Shown here: in pieces, positions 53,792 to 63,116 of the stretch | How the letters are laid out: each line of letters begins with the position of its first letter | How positions within the stretch are numbered: the stretch's first letter is position 1 | Assembly: GCF_001660705.2 (NCBI RefSeq) | Contig: NZ_LYBV02000022.1 | Location: 1-64,000 of the forward strand | Origin: Saccharicrinis aurantiacus | GTDB lineage: Bacteria; Bacteroidota; Bacteroidia; Bacteroidales; Marinilabiliaceae | DNA length: 64,000 nt | Direction of reading: 5' to 3' | The notes under the pieces: model-generated | Databases searched by the model: none | The model's input: only the letters and a program-made list of their open reading frames with translations | Told to the model about the DNA's origin: nothing | Program-made: the position numbers and the translations under genes

Positions 53792-54157
53792 ATGAAAAAA
53801 GTAAAAATTGCTTATTTAATAAGTACCGGATTAATTAGTGCTCTAATGCTTATGTCAGCAGGCATGTATTTTTTAAATAATCAAATGGTAAGTGAAACCT
53901 TCGAAGGTTTAGGATACCCAAGTTACATTATTTACCCATTAGGCATTGCTAAAATACTTGGTATTATTGCTATATGGTCAAATATTTCACAATCACTAAA
54001 AGAGTGGGCTTACGCTGGATTCTTCTTTGATTTATTACTTGCATTTTTTGCGCACATCATGATTGGTGATGGTGAATCAACTCCTGCCATGCTAGGGACT
54101 GTACTATTATTAATTTCATATTATAGTTGGACTAAACTAAGAACAGTTCAATCATAA
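53792..54157 (+). CDS. DoxX-like family membrane protein
   Basis: A 121-residue protein with four membrane helices (KIAYLISTGLISALMLMSAGMYF first). The conserved YPSYIIYPLGIAKILGIIAIW and EWAYAGFFFDLLLAFFAHIMIGD segments identify the DoxX-like (DUF4260/DoxX_2-type) family common in Bacteroidota. Biochemical role is not known. It is followed after 34 bases by a lipocalin gene on the same strand, probably cotranscribed. Confidence 0.85.
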   Translation: MKKVKIAYLISTGLISALMLMSAGMYFLNNQMVSETFEGLGYPSYIIYPLGIAKILGIIAIWSNISQSLKEWAYAGFFFDLLLAFFAHIMIGDGESTPAMLGTVLLLISYYSWTKLRTVQS

Positions 54158-54191
54158 TAATTAACTCTAGTTTAGTTTTAAAACAAAAGCC

Positions 54192-54716
54192 ATGCGATTA
54201 TCTATTATTATTTTAAGCTTTTTATTACTCCCTAATAATTCATGTAAGAGTCAGAATACTATGATTGATAAAAGCGTGGTTAAAAAGTTAGATATTGATA
54301 AATATTTAGGCAAATGGTACGAGATATCTCGTTTCGACCATAGTTTTGAGAGAGGAATGGAGGGCGTTACTGCTACCTACAGTATGCGTGATGACGGAAA
54401 AATAAAGGTTTTAAATGCAGGCTATAAAAATGGACTTGATGGCAAGTATAGCTCTGCAGAGGGAAAAGCTTATATTCCAAACAAAGCAGAACCAGCCAAA
54501 CTAAAAGTATCCTTTTTCTGGTTTTTTTATGGAGATTACTTTGTTCTTGATCTTGATGATGACTACCAATGGGCGCTTATAGGAAGTAGTTCTGATAAGT
54601 ATTTATGGATTTTATCTCGAACCCCGAATATAAACGAGGATACATATAAAATGCTTATAAATAAACTTAAATTACGCGGATACGATACTAATAAACTAAT
54701 TAGAGTAAAACATTGA
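54192..54716 (+). CDS. Bacterial lipocalin (Blc-like) lipoprotein
   Basis: A 174-residue lipoprotein with lipobox-type LLPNNSCKSQ (Cys18). The lipocalin signature DKYLGKWYEISRFDHSFERGM is complete (GxW motif), with TATYSMRDDGKIKVLNAG and, near the end, ALIGSSSDKYLWILSRTP containing the conserved Arg. Blc relatives bind fatty acids or lysophospholipids in the outer membrane, often under stress or membrane repair. Downstream of doxX-like; a terminator follows. Confidence 0.93.
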   Translation: MRLSIIILSFLLLPNNSCKSQNTMIDKSVVKKLDIDKYLGKWYEISRFDHSFERGMEGVTATYSMRDDGKIKVLNAGYKNGLDGKYSSAEGKAYIPNKAEPAKLKVSFFWFFYGDYFVLDLDDDYQWALIGSSSDKYLWILSRTPNINEDTYKMLINKLKLRGYDTNKLIRVKH

Positions 54717-54730
54717 TAAACTTCTAAAAT

Positions 54731-54766
54731 AAGGGAATACAGGCCATTGCTAATATTCCCTTTTTA
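54731..54766. terminator. Bidirectional terminator
   Basis: AAGGGAATA and TATTCCCTT form a stem with a 15-base loop and a T-tract, between the convergent lipocalin and EEP genes. Confidence 0.7.
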
Positions 54767-54770
54767 TATT

Positions 54771-55598
54771 TTATTCTAGTTCAGTGAGCACAGGTAAATG
54801 ATCTGATGGATATAAATTATTAGCTCTTCTATCATCAATATGGCGGTAAGTATTAACTTTAAAGCCCTTACAAAATATATAATCAATTCGCCTGTTTACA
54901 ATACTTTCCGTATCGTATGCATTCCATGTTCCTATGGGACCGTATGGTTTTCTGACTGATAATTTCATAGCATCATCAAACTCTTTATTAATTATAGAGT
55001 AAGGCTTATCATCTTCGGTACAATTAAAGTCACCCATTATTATGACTTTTTGATTCTCTATTTGATAATTATCTAAAGTTTTAACGATAAGCTTTACGGC
55101 TTCTTTTCGAGCTAACTTTCCATCATTATCCAAATGGCAATTTAAAATATGCAATGTATCCCCACTCCTTCTATCTGCAAAAGACCCATAAGTGGCAATA
55201 CGATAATAACTAGCATCCCATCCTTTTGAAAGCTCGTTGGGTGTTTCTGAAAGCCAAAACGTGTTTGTATCAATCAATTTGTATTTTATCGTATCATAAA
55301 ATATTTGTACACCTTCACTAACACTTTCTGCTCCTTCGCGGCCAATTCCAATATAATTATAAGCTTCTAGTTGGTGATTTATGAAATCAACTTGATTATT
55401 AACGGCTTCCTGAAGACCAAAAAAATCAGGGTGATAAAACGATAGTAAATCAACCACTTCAGACTTTCTAAAATCCCACGAATTATCTCCATCATTAGCC
55501 GTATCAAACTTTATATTAAACGACATTACGGATAATTGAGCATGAACCTGAATGAATGCACACACTAATAAAATGATAATAATATTTTTCCTACTCAT
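54771..55598 (-). CDS. Endonuclease/exonuclease/phosphatase (EEP) family protein, secreted
   Basis: A 275-residue exported enzyme with signal peptide (NIIIILLVCAFIQVHA). EEP motifs: VMSFNIKFD with the metal-ligand Asn, FFGLQEAV with the catalytic Glu, ILNCHLDNDG, VIIMGDFNCTEDDKP, RIDYIFCKG and the terminal YPSDHLPVLTELE with catalytic Asp-His. Members hydrolyse phosphodiesters or phosphate esters, including nucleic acids and inositol phosphates. Substrate unknown; extracellular phosphate scavenging is one possibility. Confidence 0.9.
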   Translation of the reverse strand: MSRKNIIIILLVCAFIQVHAQLSVMSFNIKFDTANDGDNSWDFRKSEVVDLLSFYHPDFFGLQEAVNNQVDFINHQLEAYNYIGIGREGAESVSEGVQIFYDTIKYKLIDTNTFWLSETPNELSKGWDASYYRIATYGSFADRRSGDTLHILNCHLDNDGKLARKEAVKLIVKTLDNYQIENQKVIIMGDFNCTEDDKPYSIINKEFDDAMKLSVRKPYGPIGTWNAYDTESIVNRRIDYIFCKGFKVNTYRHIDDRRANNLYPSDHLPVLTELE

Positions 55599-55725
55599 TC
55601 TTCTTTTAATTGATAAAAAAATTAGTATTCAAATACGATACCAGTATTGAGGTGCTTATAGATTAAATACTACAAGCTAACATGCTGCTTCAAGAAATAA
55701 TAAAAAAGATATTACAAATTATGGT

Positions 55726-55965
55726 TTACAGTTTATTGTGCGAACCATCACAGTATGGTGGATTATTGGTTTGTTTACACATACACAATGCCGCCTTAAT
55801 AGGCTTATCAACAGTAAATATTTTTGGCTCAAAATCAGTGCCTTGATGAGAACCATCACAATAGGGCTGATTGGCCGATTTACCACAAGCACACCAAGCA
55901 TAAGTTACAGCATCTTTTAAATCAACCATCTGAGGAACTTTTCCTGCAATTTCACCTTTTTTCAT
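55726..55965 (-). CDS. CDGSH iron-sulfur protein with two cluster motifs
   Basis: A 79-residue protein from the chosen ATG (55963-55965, MKKGEIAGK); an upstream Met adds 8 residues. It carries two CDGSH [2Fe-2S] sites of the C-x-C...C-D-G-S-H form: CACGKSANQPYCDGSH and CMCKQTNNPPYCDGSH. Each has the three Cys and one His ligands. Double-CDGSH proteins of the mitoNEET-related type are soluble redox or iron-sulfur transfer proteins. Single gene; no partner nearby. Confidence 0.93.
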   Translation of the reverse strand: MKKGEIAGKVPQMVDLKDAVTYAWCACGKSANQPYCDGSHQGTDFEPKIFTVDKPIKAALCMCKQTNNPPYCDGSHNKL

Positions 55966-55989
55966 AATAGTAGTTTTTAAATTTAACAA

Positions 55990-56299
55990 TGATGTTGTTT
56001 AATGTTGTAGGGAAATTTCGAGAGTGATAGTTTGATTTTCAGTGACAAATCTCAATTTTTAATTGCATAGCCATAGCTACGGAATAAAAATTAGCAGAAG
56101 TCAATGTAATCAAAATGTTACTCGCAGATTTTCAATACAACTTGAAACAACTTCAATACCTCTCCCTTCAATTTACGTATCTTTTTACTAGCAAATATTA
56201 ATATTTACCTAAAAAACACGATCACTCTTTATTTATGCGGGTGCATTCGTAAGCTGAACTATTTAAACTACCTTTGCCGTGCAATAAAAAAATGAATAT
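55990..56299. other. Intergenic region upstream of the DEAD-box helicase gene
   Basis: About 310 bases without an ORF between divergent genes. A TAnnTTTG box (TACCTTTG, 56269-56276) lies 24 bases before the helicase ATG, with no exact TTG at -33. The long AT-rich leader region may include a cold-responsive element, but none can be recognised. Confidence 0.4.
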
Positions 56300-57439
56300 A
56301 TGTCGTTTCTCCAATTAGGATTACCCCAATCAATATTAAACATATTAAGTAAACTAAATTTTAGCGAAGCTTACCCTATTCAAAAGGAAGCCATACCTGT
56401 GCTGCTAAAAAAGCAGGATTTACTAGGTATAGCTAAAACAGGATCGGGAAAAACTGCCAGTTATGTTTTACCTATATTGAGTAATTTACAGGATAGCAAA
56501 GAAGCTAAAAACCGACATGCAAAAGCTTTAGTTTTGGTGCCGACTCGCGAATTAGCTGTTCAGGTTGAAGCCGTTTTCAAATCGTTTAGTATCGACCTTG
56601 AGAAAAGAATAAAAACGGTGGCTGTTTTCGGTGGCGTTGCTATAAATCCTCAAATGCAAGCATTACAAGGAGCTGAAATTGTTATTGCTACGCCAGGTAG
56701 ATTAATTGAACTTGAAGAAGCTAATGCCATTAATATATCCGAAATTGAAACCTTAGTTCTTGATGAAGCAGATAAGATGTTGAATCTTGGATTTAAGGAT
56801 GAAATGGACCAAATTTTTAGCAGACTTCCAAAGAAACGTCAGAACTTATTATTCTCTGCAACCTTAAGTCCCGAAGTACAAAAGGTAGAGAAATTACTAC
56901 TTCATAATCCACAAATAATTAAGATTGATGAAGATAAAGATCCTTTAGATTTAATTCAGCAACTAGCCTATTATGTTGATGATGAAAACAAGGGACCATT
57001 ATTGCGTCACCTTATCGAAAGTAAAGATATGCACCAGGTATTGGTATTTACCGCTTCGGCAAAACGTGCTGATTGGGTGGCCAATAAACTAAGAGCAAAT
57101 GGTATTGATGCCCGACCAATACACAGTAAGAAAAGTCAAGGCGCCAGAATGGACTTGCTTACCAAGTTTAAATACAAACACCTCAGAGTATTAGTTTCTA
57201 CCGATTTATTAGCACGTGGTATTGATATTGAATTCTTACCCTATGTTATCAACTATGAGCTACCTCGCTCCCCAAAAGATTTTGTACACAGAATAGGTCG
57301 AACAGGGCGAGCAGAAAATCCGGGCGAAGCTCTTTCGTTAATTACTCCTGATGAAGAACATCACTTTAGAGTAATTCAAAAGAAAATGAAAAAATGGGTA
57401 ACCCGAGTTGACGGTAACGAAGTTCTTTTTAAGAGTTAA
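56300..57439 (+). CDS. DEAD-box RNA helicase (RhlE/DbpA-like)
   Basis: A 379-residue ATP-dependent RNA helicase. Motifs: Q motif GLPQSILNILSKLNFSEAYPIQKEAIP, Walker A AKTGSGKTAS, PTRELAVQ, TPGRL, DEAD (LVLDEADKM), SAT (LLFSATLS), then the second lobe with STDLLARGID and HRIGRTGRAE. It ends shortly after the helicase core, with no C-terminal RNA-binding domain, unlike larger DeaD. Roles include ribosome assembly and RNA decay. Confidence 0.95.
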   Translation: MSFLQLGLPQSILNILSKLNFSEAYPIQKEAIPVLLKKQDLLGIAKTGSGKTASYVLPILSNLQDSKEAKNRHAKALVLVPTRELAVQVEAVFKSFSIDLEKRIKTVAVFGGVAINPQMQALQGAEIVIATPGRLIELEEANAINISEIETLVLDEADKMLNLGFKDEMDQIFSRLPKKRQNLLFSATLSPEVQKVEKLLLHNPQIIKIDEDKDPLDLIQQLAYYVDDENKGPLLRHLIESKDMHQVLVFTASAKRADWVANKLRANGIDARPIHSKKSQGARMDLLTKFKYKHLRVLVSTDLLARGIDIEFLPYVINYELPRSPKDFVHRIGRTGRAENPGEALSLITPDEEHHFRVIQKKMKKWVTRVDGNEVLFKS

Positions 57440-57630
57440 TTTGTAATATCTTATTCTTTTATAATTTCGCGGAGCCATATATTTTATTCACACAGGATAA
57501 AATACATGGCTTCTTTCGTTTTAATTTAACCTACTATTCTTTAGGAGCATTAACATCGCATTAACCTTTTTGCATTTCTATTCGTTTCAAAATTCAATAT
57601 ATTGGTGTACTGAAACTTATAACTAATATT

Positions 57631-58791
57631 ATGAATAAGCAGAAAGACTCTCGCAGAAAATTTATTCAAAAATCTGTTGCATCATCATTAGGCCTAATCT
57701 CAGCACCATCATTAATAAGTGCTTGTGATCAAAACACGAAAGTTATCTCAGAAAATAAAGATATTGAACCAATTTGGCGAAATAAAAAGGATGGCATGCA
57801 ATATCGAATGCTAGGAAGAACTGGAATGATGGTTTCTGAGCTTGGAATGGGCACATTTCCTTATCAAACCGAAGAATGTTACCCAGTTCTTGATGCTAGT
57901 ATTGAACGTGGCATTAATTATTTCGACTGTGCTTTTGCATACGGACAAGGTAAGGTGGAAGAAAATATTGGAAAGTATTTTAAACTGAGAGGGAACCGTG
58001 AAAAGGTTTTTCTTACCACAAAGCTTAGCGGTTATGGAAAAGGTAAGTATATGAAGAAGATATTTGATACGCTTTCAACGAGCGAACAAGAGAATTTACG
58101 TGCAGAAGCTGATGCTCTTTTGGCCAACAGAATGGTTTTAAGACCTGGTTATCATTTCAACTATTTCAATGGACAAGAGAACCAACTGAAAAAATCGTAC
58201 CTATGGCATATTGTTTTGCAAAAATATGGCATGAAGAAAGAGTGGAAACAAGAGATTAAAAAGCATACTTATAAATTACTTGAAGATTCGCTAAAACGGA
58301 TGCAGGTTGATTATGTTGATGTTTTATTTTGTCCACACGGTTCTTCAGAACCTGATTTAAAAGATGATATCCTTCAAGAGTTATTTTCAGAGTTTAAACA
58401 AAAAGGATTAATCCGTGCTTCAGCACTATCTTTTCATAATGATGTAAATGGCAATTTAGAGGCAGCCACAGATTTGTCTTACTACGATGTGGCCATGCTC
58501 GCATACAATATCGCCAATCATGCAGCTGTTGACGCAGCTATGTATAGAGCCAAGCAATCTGGTATGGGATTAATTGCAATGAAGGTTTCAAGGCTTTACG
58601 TTATGGATAATAAACCTGATTGGATTGTAGATAAATTGAATTCAATTATTCCTGATGAGAATTTATCTAAGTTTGCAAAGTCGTACCTATGGGCCTTACA
58701 AAATCCCAATTTAACTTCGTGTTTATCACAGATGGAAACAATAGAAAAAATTGATGATAACTTAATAGCTATAGGACAACAACAGGTGTGA
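57631..58791 (+). CDS. Aldo/keto reductase with Tat signal
   Basis: A 386-residue oxidoreductase with a twin-arginine start (DSRRKFIQKSVASSLGL) and a lipobox-like LISACDQN, so probably exported folded with its NADP. AKR features: GRTGMMVSELGMGTFPY, catalytic INYFDCAFAYG (Asp, Tyr), the Lys in FLTTKLSG, and the His in VLFCPHGSS. The usual C-terminal 4Fe-4S ferredoxin domain of exported Bacteroidota AKRs is absent; the end is a plain LTSCLSQMETIEKI segment. Substrate unknown. It lies 165 bases upstream of the sulfatase gene on the same strand; cotranscription is uncertain. Confidence 0.9.
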   Translation: MNKQKDSRRKFIQKSVASSLGLISAPSLISACDQNTKVISENKDIEPIWRNKKDGMQYRMLGRTGMMVSELGMGTFPYQTEECYPVLDASIERGINYFDCAFAYGQGKVEENIGKYFKLRGNREKVFLTTKLSGYGKGKYMKKIFDTLSTSEQENLRAEADALLANRMVLRPGYHFNYFNGQENQLKKSYLWHIVLQKYGMKKEWKQEIKKHTYKLLEDSLKRMQVDYVDVLFCPHGSSEPDLKDDILQELFSEFKQKGLIRASALSFHNDVNGNLEAATDLSYYDVAMLAYNIANHAAVDAAMYRAKQSGMGLIAMKVSRLYVMDNKPDWIVDKLNSIIPDENLSKFAKSYLWALQNPNLTSCLSQMETIEKIDDNLIAIGQQQV

Positions 58792-58955
58792 TAAATAATT
58801 ACAACCACTTACATTTTTAATATCATAAGCCATTTTTTAGGAAGGTAAAATAGTACCATTTTGAGGTAAATTTCAGGAATAGTTCGAGCTAAGAATCTGT
58901 TAATATTGCAACATAATTAACAGATCTTAATAATTATTTACACAAAGCAACAACT

Positions 58956-60986
58956 ATGAACTTAAAATTTACATCTATTCTCCTCTTTTTACTTGGCATC
59001 ACTTTTACCGTCTATTCGCAAACCCAAGGAACACGCCCTAATATCATTGTAATATTAGCAGATGATCTTGGATATGGGGATGTAGGATTTAATCGCGACC
59101 CGAATTATCCTGCAGATAGAGGCGTAATACCAACTCCGCAACTAGATGCCCTAGCCACTAATGGTATTATTTGCTCAAGTGCACACGTGGCTCACCCATT
59201 CTGTGGACCAAGTAGAGCAGCTATTATGACAGGTATTTACCCACACCGAATTGGTGCTCAATATAACCTACCCAATGATATCACCACTACTTTAGGGATT
59301 CCTGAAAATGAAATTTATTGGTCAAAGGTTGTTGACCAAACCGGATATCATTCAATGGCACTTGGTAAATGGCATTTAGGTTTTACCGAAGGAAAATATC
59401 AACCTATGGATAGAGGGTTTGATGAATTCTTTGGCTTTTTAGGAGGAGGAAAAAACTACTTCAGAAGCGAATACGATAATGTATGGTACAAAAATCCAGA
59501 GGATCATGCAGATTATAATGCTCCTAAGGATAATCCTAATACAAACGAGTATCTTGATCCTTTACAAAGAAACCGAGACTATGTGGATAGAAAAGAATTT
59601 GGCTCTGATGAATATTTAACCGATATTCTGACCGATCAAGCCATCGACTTTATTGATAGAAAAGGCGGTGATGCTGATAATCCTTTACTAATGTACCTTG
59701 CATACAATGCACCTCATACTCCTCTGCAAGCTCCGCAAAATGAAATTGATCAATTCTTAATTGACAACCCTGCTTTTGAACAAAACATTAGAATTGATGG
59801 TGGTTACATTCGCACTTCGGACCCGGTTTCAAAAAGCAATAATGTTGATAAGGAAGCTCAAAGTTATGTTGAAGACGATGGCCGTGTTTGGAACGACCTT
59901 ACGGAAGAAGAAAAAAATGCAGAACGCATTTTAGCTGAAGAACGACTATTTGAAAAAATGGTTGATGCACGTATTGTGTACGCTACAATGGTGGCTAATT
60001 TAGATAAAAACATAGGTAGACTGACTCAAAAGTTAAAGGACATGAATATTATGGATAACACCCTTATTGTATTCTTTAGCGATAATGGTGGGTATACCTT
60101 TAGTAAGGGAGCTGTAAATTATCCGCTCAACTCATTAAAAGGTAGTGTAGATGAAGGAGGACATAGAGTTCCTTTCTTTATACATTGGCCTAATCAAATT
60201 GAAACACCAAGTACTTATCCATACCAAATTAGCGCACTCGATTTGTATCCTACTTTTGTAAACTTAGCAGGAGGAACAATCCCAATTACTAAAACCATTG
60301 ATGGATTAGACTTTATGGATAAAATGTTGGCTGGTGAAGAAGTAAGGCCCAACCAAACAATTCATGTACTTCGTCCGCAAAACGGATTCCACAACGCAGC
60401 TATAATCTCTTATCCTTACCGCATCACTCGCAAAGGAGGCAATGGTCAGTGGAAATTATTCGATGTTAATGTTAACCCCGAAAAGCAATTAAGCGGAAGC
60501 ATTGACGGAAAGCCTGTGCAGGATATTATTGATGAACTAGTAGGGCAAGGTGCCGATTGGATTAGAGAATTCAAAGACGTAAAACCGGCCTGGTTTGATC
60601 ACGACAGAGGTGATGGACATCCTCACCGTATTCTTTGGTTCGGAGAAGATATGGTTGGTAATACTGCCGATGTGGTGTTCCCAGGATACAGCTCAACCTA
60701 TAACGATGCTACTCTTGATGAAGCTACTGCAATTAATCAGATATTTGATAACATTTGCACCGTTTACCCAAACCCAATAAAAAATAGTTTTAATATTACT
60801 TTCGATACTTCGATAGATAATCTTGAAATAGAAATACTAAACCAAACAGGACAAATCATTAAACGAATTAAATCATCTAATGTACACCGTTCTACTGTTG
60901 ATGCTAATGACTTGGCAAGCGGTATGTATGTATTACGCATAAAGGCTGATGATAACTTAAGCGTAGAAAAGGTTATTAAACTGTAA
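58956..60986 (+). CDS. Type I (S1-family) sulfatase with T9SS C-terminal domain
   Basis: A 676-residue secreted sulfatase. Signal peptide about 1-21. Metal-binding Asp36/Asp37 in VILADDLGYGD; formylglycine motif C83-G-P-S-R with the following TGIYPHR; ALGKWHLG and FSDNGGYTF are further family motifs. The last 75 residues are a type IX secretion signal (VYPNPIKNSFNITF ... LASGMYVLRI ... VEKVIKL), so the enzyme is exported to the cell surface or medium. It removes sulfate esters, plausibly from algal polysaccharides; the subfamily is not identified. A formylglycine-generating enzyme must be encoded elsewhere. Confidence 0.94.
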   Translation: MNLKFTSILLFLLGITFTVYSQTQGTRPNIIVILADDLGYGDVGFNRDPNYPADRGVIPTPQLDALATNGIICSSAHVAHPFCGPSRAAIMTGIYPHRIGAQYNLPNDITTTLGIPENEIYWSKVVDQTGYHSMALGKWHLGFTEGKYQPMDRGFDEFFGFLGGGKNYFRSEYDNVWYKNPEDHADYNAPKDNPNTNEYLDPLQRNRDYVDRKEFGSDEYLTDILTDQAIDFIDRKGGDADNPLLMYLAYNAPHTPLQAPQNEIDQFLIDNPAFEQNIRIDGGYIRTSDPVSKSNNVDKEAQSYVEDDGRVWNDLTEEEKNAERILAEERLFEKMVDARIVYATMVANLDKNIGRLTQKLKDMNIMDNTLIVFFSDNGGYTFSKGAVNYPLNSLKGSVDEGGHRVPFFIHWPNQIETPSTYPYQISALDLYPTFVNLAGGTIPITKTIDGLDFMDKMLAGEEVRPNQTIHVLRPQNGFHNAAIISYPYRITRKGGNGQWKLFDVNVNPEKQLSGSIDGKPVQDIIDELVGQGADWIREFKDVKPAWFDHDRGDGHPHRILWFGEDMVGNTADVVFPGYSSTYNDATLDEATAINQIFDNICTVYPNPIKNSFNITFDTSIDNLEIEILNQTGQIIKRIKSSNVHRSTVDANDLASGMYVLRIKADDNLSVEKVIKL

Positions 60987-61012
60987 TACCAAAAATATCA
61001 TCTCATAAAAAC

Positions 61013-61047
61013 AACACGGGCTTAACTTTAAAAGTTAAGCCCGTGTT
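61013..61047. terminator. 16-base perfect hairpin between convergent genes
   Basis: AACACGGGCTTAACTT, a three-base loop and AAGTTAAGCCCGTGTT. Very stable; the T-tract is weak, so it may act as a bidirectional transcription stop or protect the 3' ends of both mRNAs. Confidence 0.65.
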
Positions 61048-61081
61048 ATGCTATATATCTTAATCTATTATACTTAAAAAC

Positions 61082-62002
61082 CTATCTTCTTTCTAAAGTA
61101 GTACTTGAGGTTACTGAAACCGGTATTTGCATATCTTCCTCACCTTCCTTTTTACCCAACATTTCAATAAAGCCCGATATGCTTTGTTTCTGCCATCCCT
61201 TTTCAAACCAACCATCGTTCTGGTTAACTGTAAATTTTGAATGGTTATTTCCGTTTAAATTAAAACGCATCAACATGCCATCCATATTGGCCTCCTGAGC
61301 ATCGGCCGACACTTTTCCCACGCTAGAAATAATCCAATTATTATTATCGGCCGATTCTAATGTCCAATTACTCATTAAATCAGCTTGCAATGCCGATGTT
61401 AAACGCGTTTCCGTAGTCCATTTGTCTCCAACCTTCTGCTTTTCATCAGGATAAATAGACAAAATCATTTCCATATTACCCTTCAACGATTCTTCACCAA
61501 AATGCGAATTCATAGTCCCTTTAATACGCTCCAATGATCGTGTTGAAGCATAAATTAAAGCTTCAGCAGCATCCTCAATAATCTGATCCATTCCATCAAC
61601 CGAAATCACTTTACCTTTTGGGGTAATTACCATGGTAAAATCCTTATTCACAATACCATCGTACATCAAACCAATGTTATCTGTTTTCTCAACTGGTAAA
61701 CTCGAATCGTATAACACATTAAAAAACATACTTTTAATTTGAACCGATAAAGTTTCAAAAGCAACTTTCAGGGTGATATTCTCTCCCTCAATTTTTGTAG
61801 GTGTAAATCGAGTAATACCTCTAAATGAATTATCCACCTCTTGATCCATCGGACCAATAGTTTGCGTAATATTTAATTCCGTAGCCTGATAGAATTTATA
61901 GGTCTTTCCAAGCTCAAGCTGATACCTGAGATCATAAGACTGTGCACTACCAATGATACAGAAAAATAAAAATGTGGTTATAATAAGAGATTTAATATTC
62001 AT
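61082..62002 (-). CDS. DUF6263 family secreted protein
   Basis: A 306-residue exported protein with signal peptide (LIITTFLFFCIIGSAQS). It begins with YDLRYQLELGKTYKFYQATELNITQTI and is rich in beta strands throughout; the middle PKGKVISVDGMDQIIEDA and YPDEKQKVGDKWTTETRL match the DUF6263 pattern of Bacteroidota proteins. Function unknown; it probably lies in the periplasm or on the surface. Convergent with the sulfatase gene. Confidence 0.77.
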   Translation of the reverse strand: MNIKSLIITTFLFFCIIGSAQSYDLRYQLELGKTYKFYQATELNITQTIGPMDQEVDNSFRGITRFTPTKIEGENITLKVAFETLSVQIKSMFFNVLYDSSLPVEKTDNIGLMYDGIVNKDFTMVITPKGKVISVDGMDQIIEDAAEALIYASTRSLERIKGTMNSHFGEESLKGNMEMILSIYPDEKQKVGDKWTTETRLTSALQADLMSNWTLESADNNNWIISSVGKVSADAQEANMDGMLMRFNLNGNNHSKFTVNQNDGWFEKGWQKQSISGFIEMLGKKEGEEDMQIPVSVTSSTTLERR

Positions 62003-62182
62003 AGAATCTGATAAATTTGAAATAACAAAATTCGATATATGCTAAATTAGGATTTGCTTACTCGCAGTATTCATTTAAATACAATGCATGCATTTGCTGT
62101 GCTAAATTACATTTTTTCACTTTATAACCTCGTATTTTTTCATTTATTAAGCTCTGTAACCCTAAATAAACAAAGCTTTTTG

Positions 62183-62190
62183 TACTTTTG
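62183..62190 (+). promoter_or_regulatory. Candidate -7 box of the RsmI-like gene
   Basis: TACTTTTG matches TAnnTTTG 38 bases before the chosen ATG and lies inside a longer open frame, supporting the shorter gene. No TTG is seen at the ideal distance. Confidence 0.4.
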
Positions 62191-62227
62191 CGCCTCCACA
62201 ATAAACAGTATACAAAACAAAATTAAT

Positions 62228-62932
62228 ATGGCAGGTCAATTATATTTAATTCCTACAACTTTAGGTGATAGTACTATAGAGCGTGTAATTCCGAATGACA
62301 TCATTGGTATGGTAAAAGAAATAAAGCATTTTATTGTTGAGGATGTTAGAACCACGCGTAGGTATTTAAAAAAACTTGATAGGTCAATAAATATTGATGA
62401 GCTTACCTTTTACGTATTAAATAAGCGCACCACCGATAAAGAAAAAAGTAGTTTTCTGAATGCTGCAAAAGCCGGAAACGATATGGGTGTTATATCAGAA
62501 GCAGGCTGCCCTGGCGTTGCCGATCCGGGTGCCGATATAGTTGCTACAGCACACTTCTTGGGCATCAAAGTAGTTCCTTTGGTTGGTCCATCATCTATCC
62601 TGCTTGCCCTAATGGCTTCGGGTATGAACGGACAAAGCTTTGCCTTTAACGGATACATTCCCATTAAAACCGATGAACGAACTAAAAAAATCAAACAGCT
62701 CGAAGGCCGTTCTCTCTCCGAAAACCAAACACAGTTATTTATCGAAGCACCTTTCCGTAACAACCAATTGCTTAAAGATATTTTGGCTACCTGCAAAGGC
62801 AATACCCGCATTTGCATAGCCTGCGATATTACTTTAGAAACAGAATACGTTAAAACAAAAACTGCTAACCAGTGGAAAAAAGAAATACCAGAACTACACA
62901 AACGACCTGCGCTATTTCTGCTTCACGCGTAA
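62228..62932 (+). CDS. RsmI-like SAM-dependent methyltransferase (tetrapyrrole methylase fold)
   Basis: A 234-residue SAM-dependent methyltransferase. I start it at ATG 62228 (MAGQLYLIPTTLGD); an open frame reaches 62054 but has no homology-like features. Motifs: LYLIPTTLGD, VEDVRTTRRYLK, VISEAGCPGVADPGADI, VPLVGPSSILLALMASGMNGQSFAFNGY and IEAPFRNNQLL. These match a short RsmI paralogue common in Bacteroidota. The classical RsmI 2'-O-methylates C1402 of 16S rRNA; whether this paralogue does so is not certain. Confidence 0.88.
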   Translation: MAGQLYLIPTTLGDSTIERVIPNDIIGMVKEIKHFIVEDVRTTRRYLKKLDRSINIDELTFYVLNKRTTDKEKSSFLNAAKAGNDMGVISEAGCPGVADPGADIVATAHFLGIKVVPLVGPSSILLALMASGMNGQSFAFNGYIPIKTDERTKKIKQLEGRSLSENQTQLFIEAPFRNNQLLKDILATCKGNTRICIACDITLETEYVKTKTANQWKKEIPELHKRPALFLLHA

Positions 62933-62950
62933 CAGATATAAAATATACCC

Positions 62951-62989
62951 AAGTCCTAATCTGCAGTTGCGGATTAGGACTTCTTATTT
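62951..62989 (+). terminator. Terminator after the RsmI-like gene
   Basis: AAGTCCTAATC pairs with GATTAGGACTT (11 bases, with a weaker inner stem), followed by CTTATTT. It lies 18 bases past the stop codon. Confidence 0.75.
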
Positions 62990-63028
62990 AACCACAAACC
63001 TTTTAATTTTTCCAAAACCCTAAATATT

Positions 63029-63116
63029 TGGGGCTTCCCCTGCGGGTCGGGCAATCCGCTGTATCTTTGCTTCGCCAAAAAGGGCTCACAAAGGATGCCG
63101 CTCCTATCCCTAAGCC
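63029..63116. repeat. Probable Bacteroidota intergenic repeat element
   Basis: A GC-richer stretch in an otherwise AT-rich gap. Read on the minus strand it contains AGGAGCGGCATCCTTTG, then AGCAAAGATACAGCGGA, then TTGCCCGACCCGCAGG, resembling the dispersed intergenic repeats I recall in many Bacteroidota (AGCGGAxAxCCxxxTGTG...AGCGGATAGCCCG). ATCTTTG and CAAAGGAT around the centre can form an imperfect hairpin. Identity rests on memory of the pattern and on base composition. Confidence 0.45.

Noticed and set aside
62054-62227. N-terminal extension of the RsmI-like protein
   Set aside because: The extra 58 residues look random, and a TAnnTTTG promoter box lies inside them; the methyltransferase motifs start right after ATG 62228.
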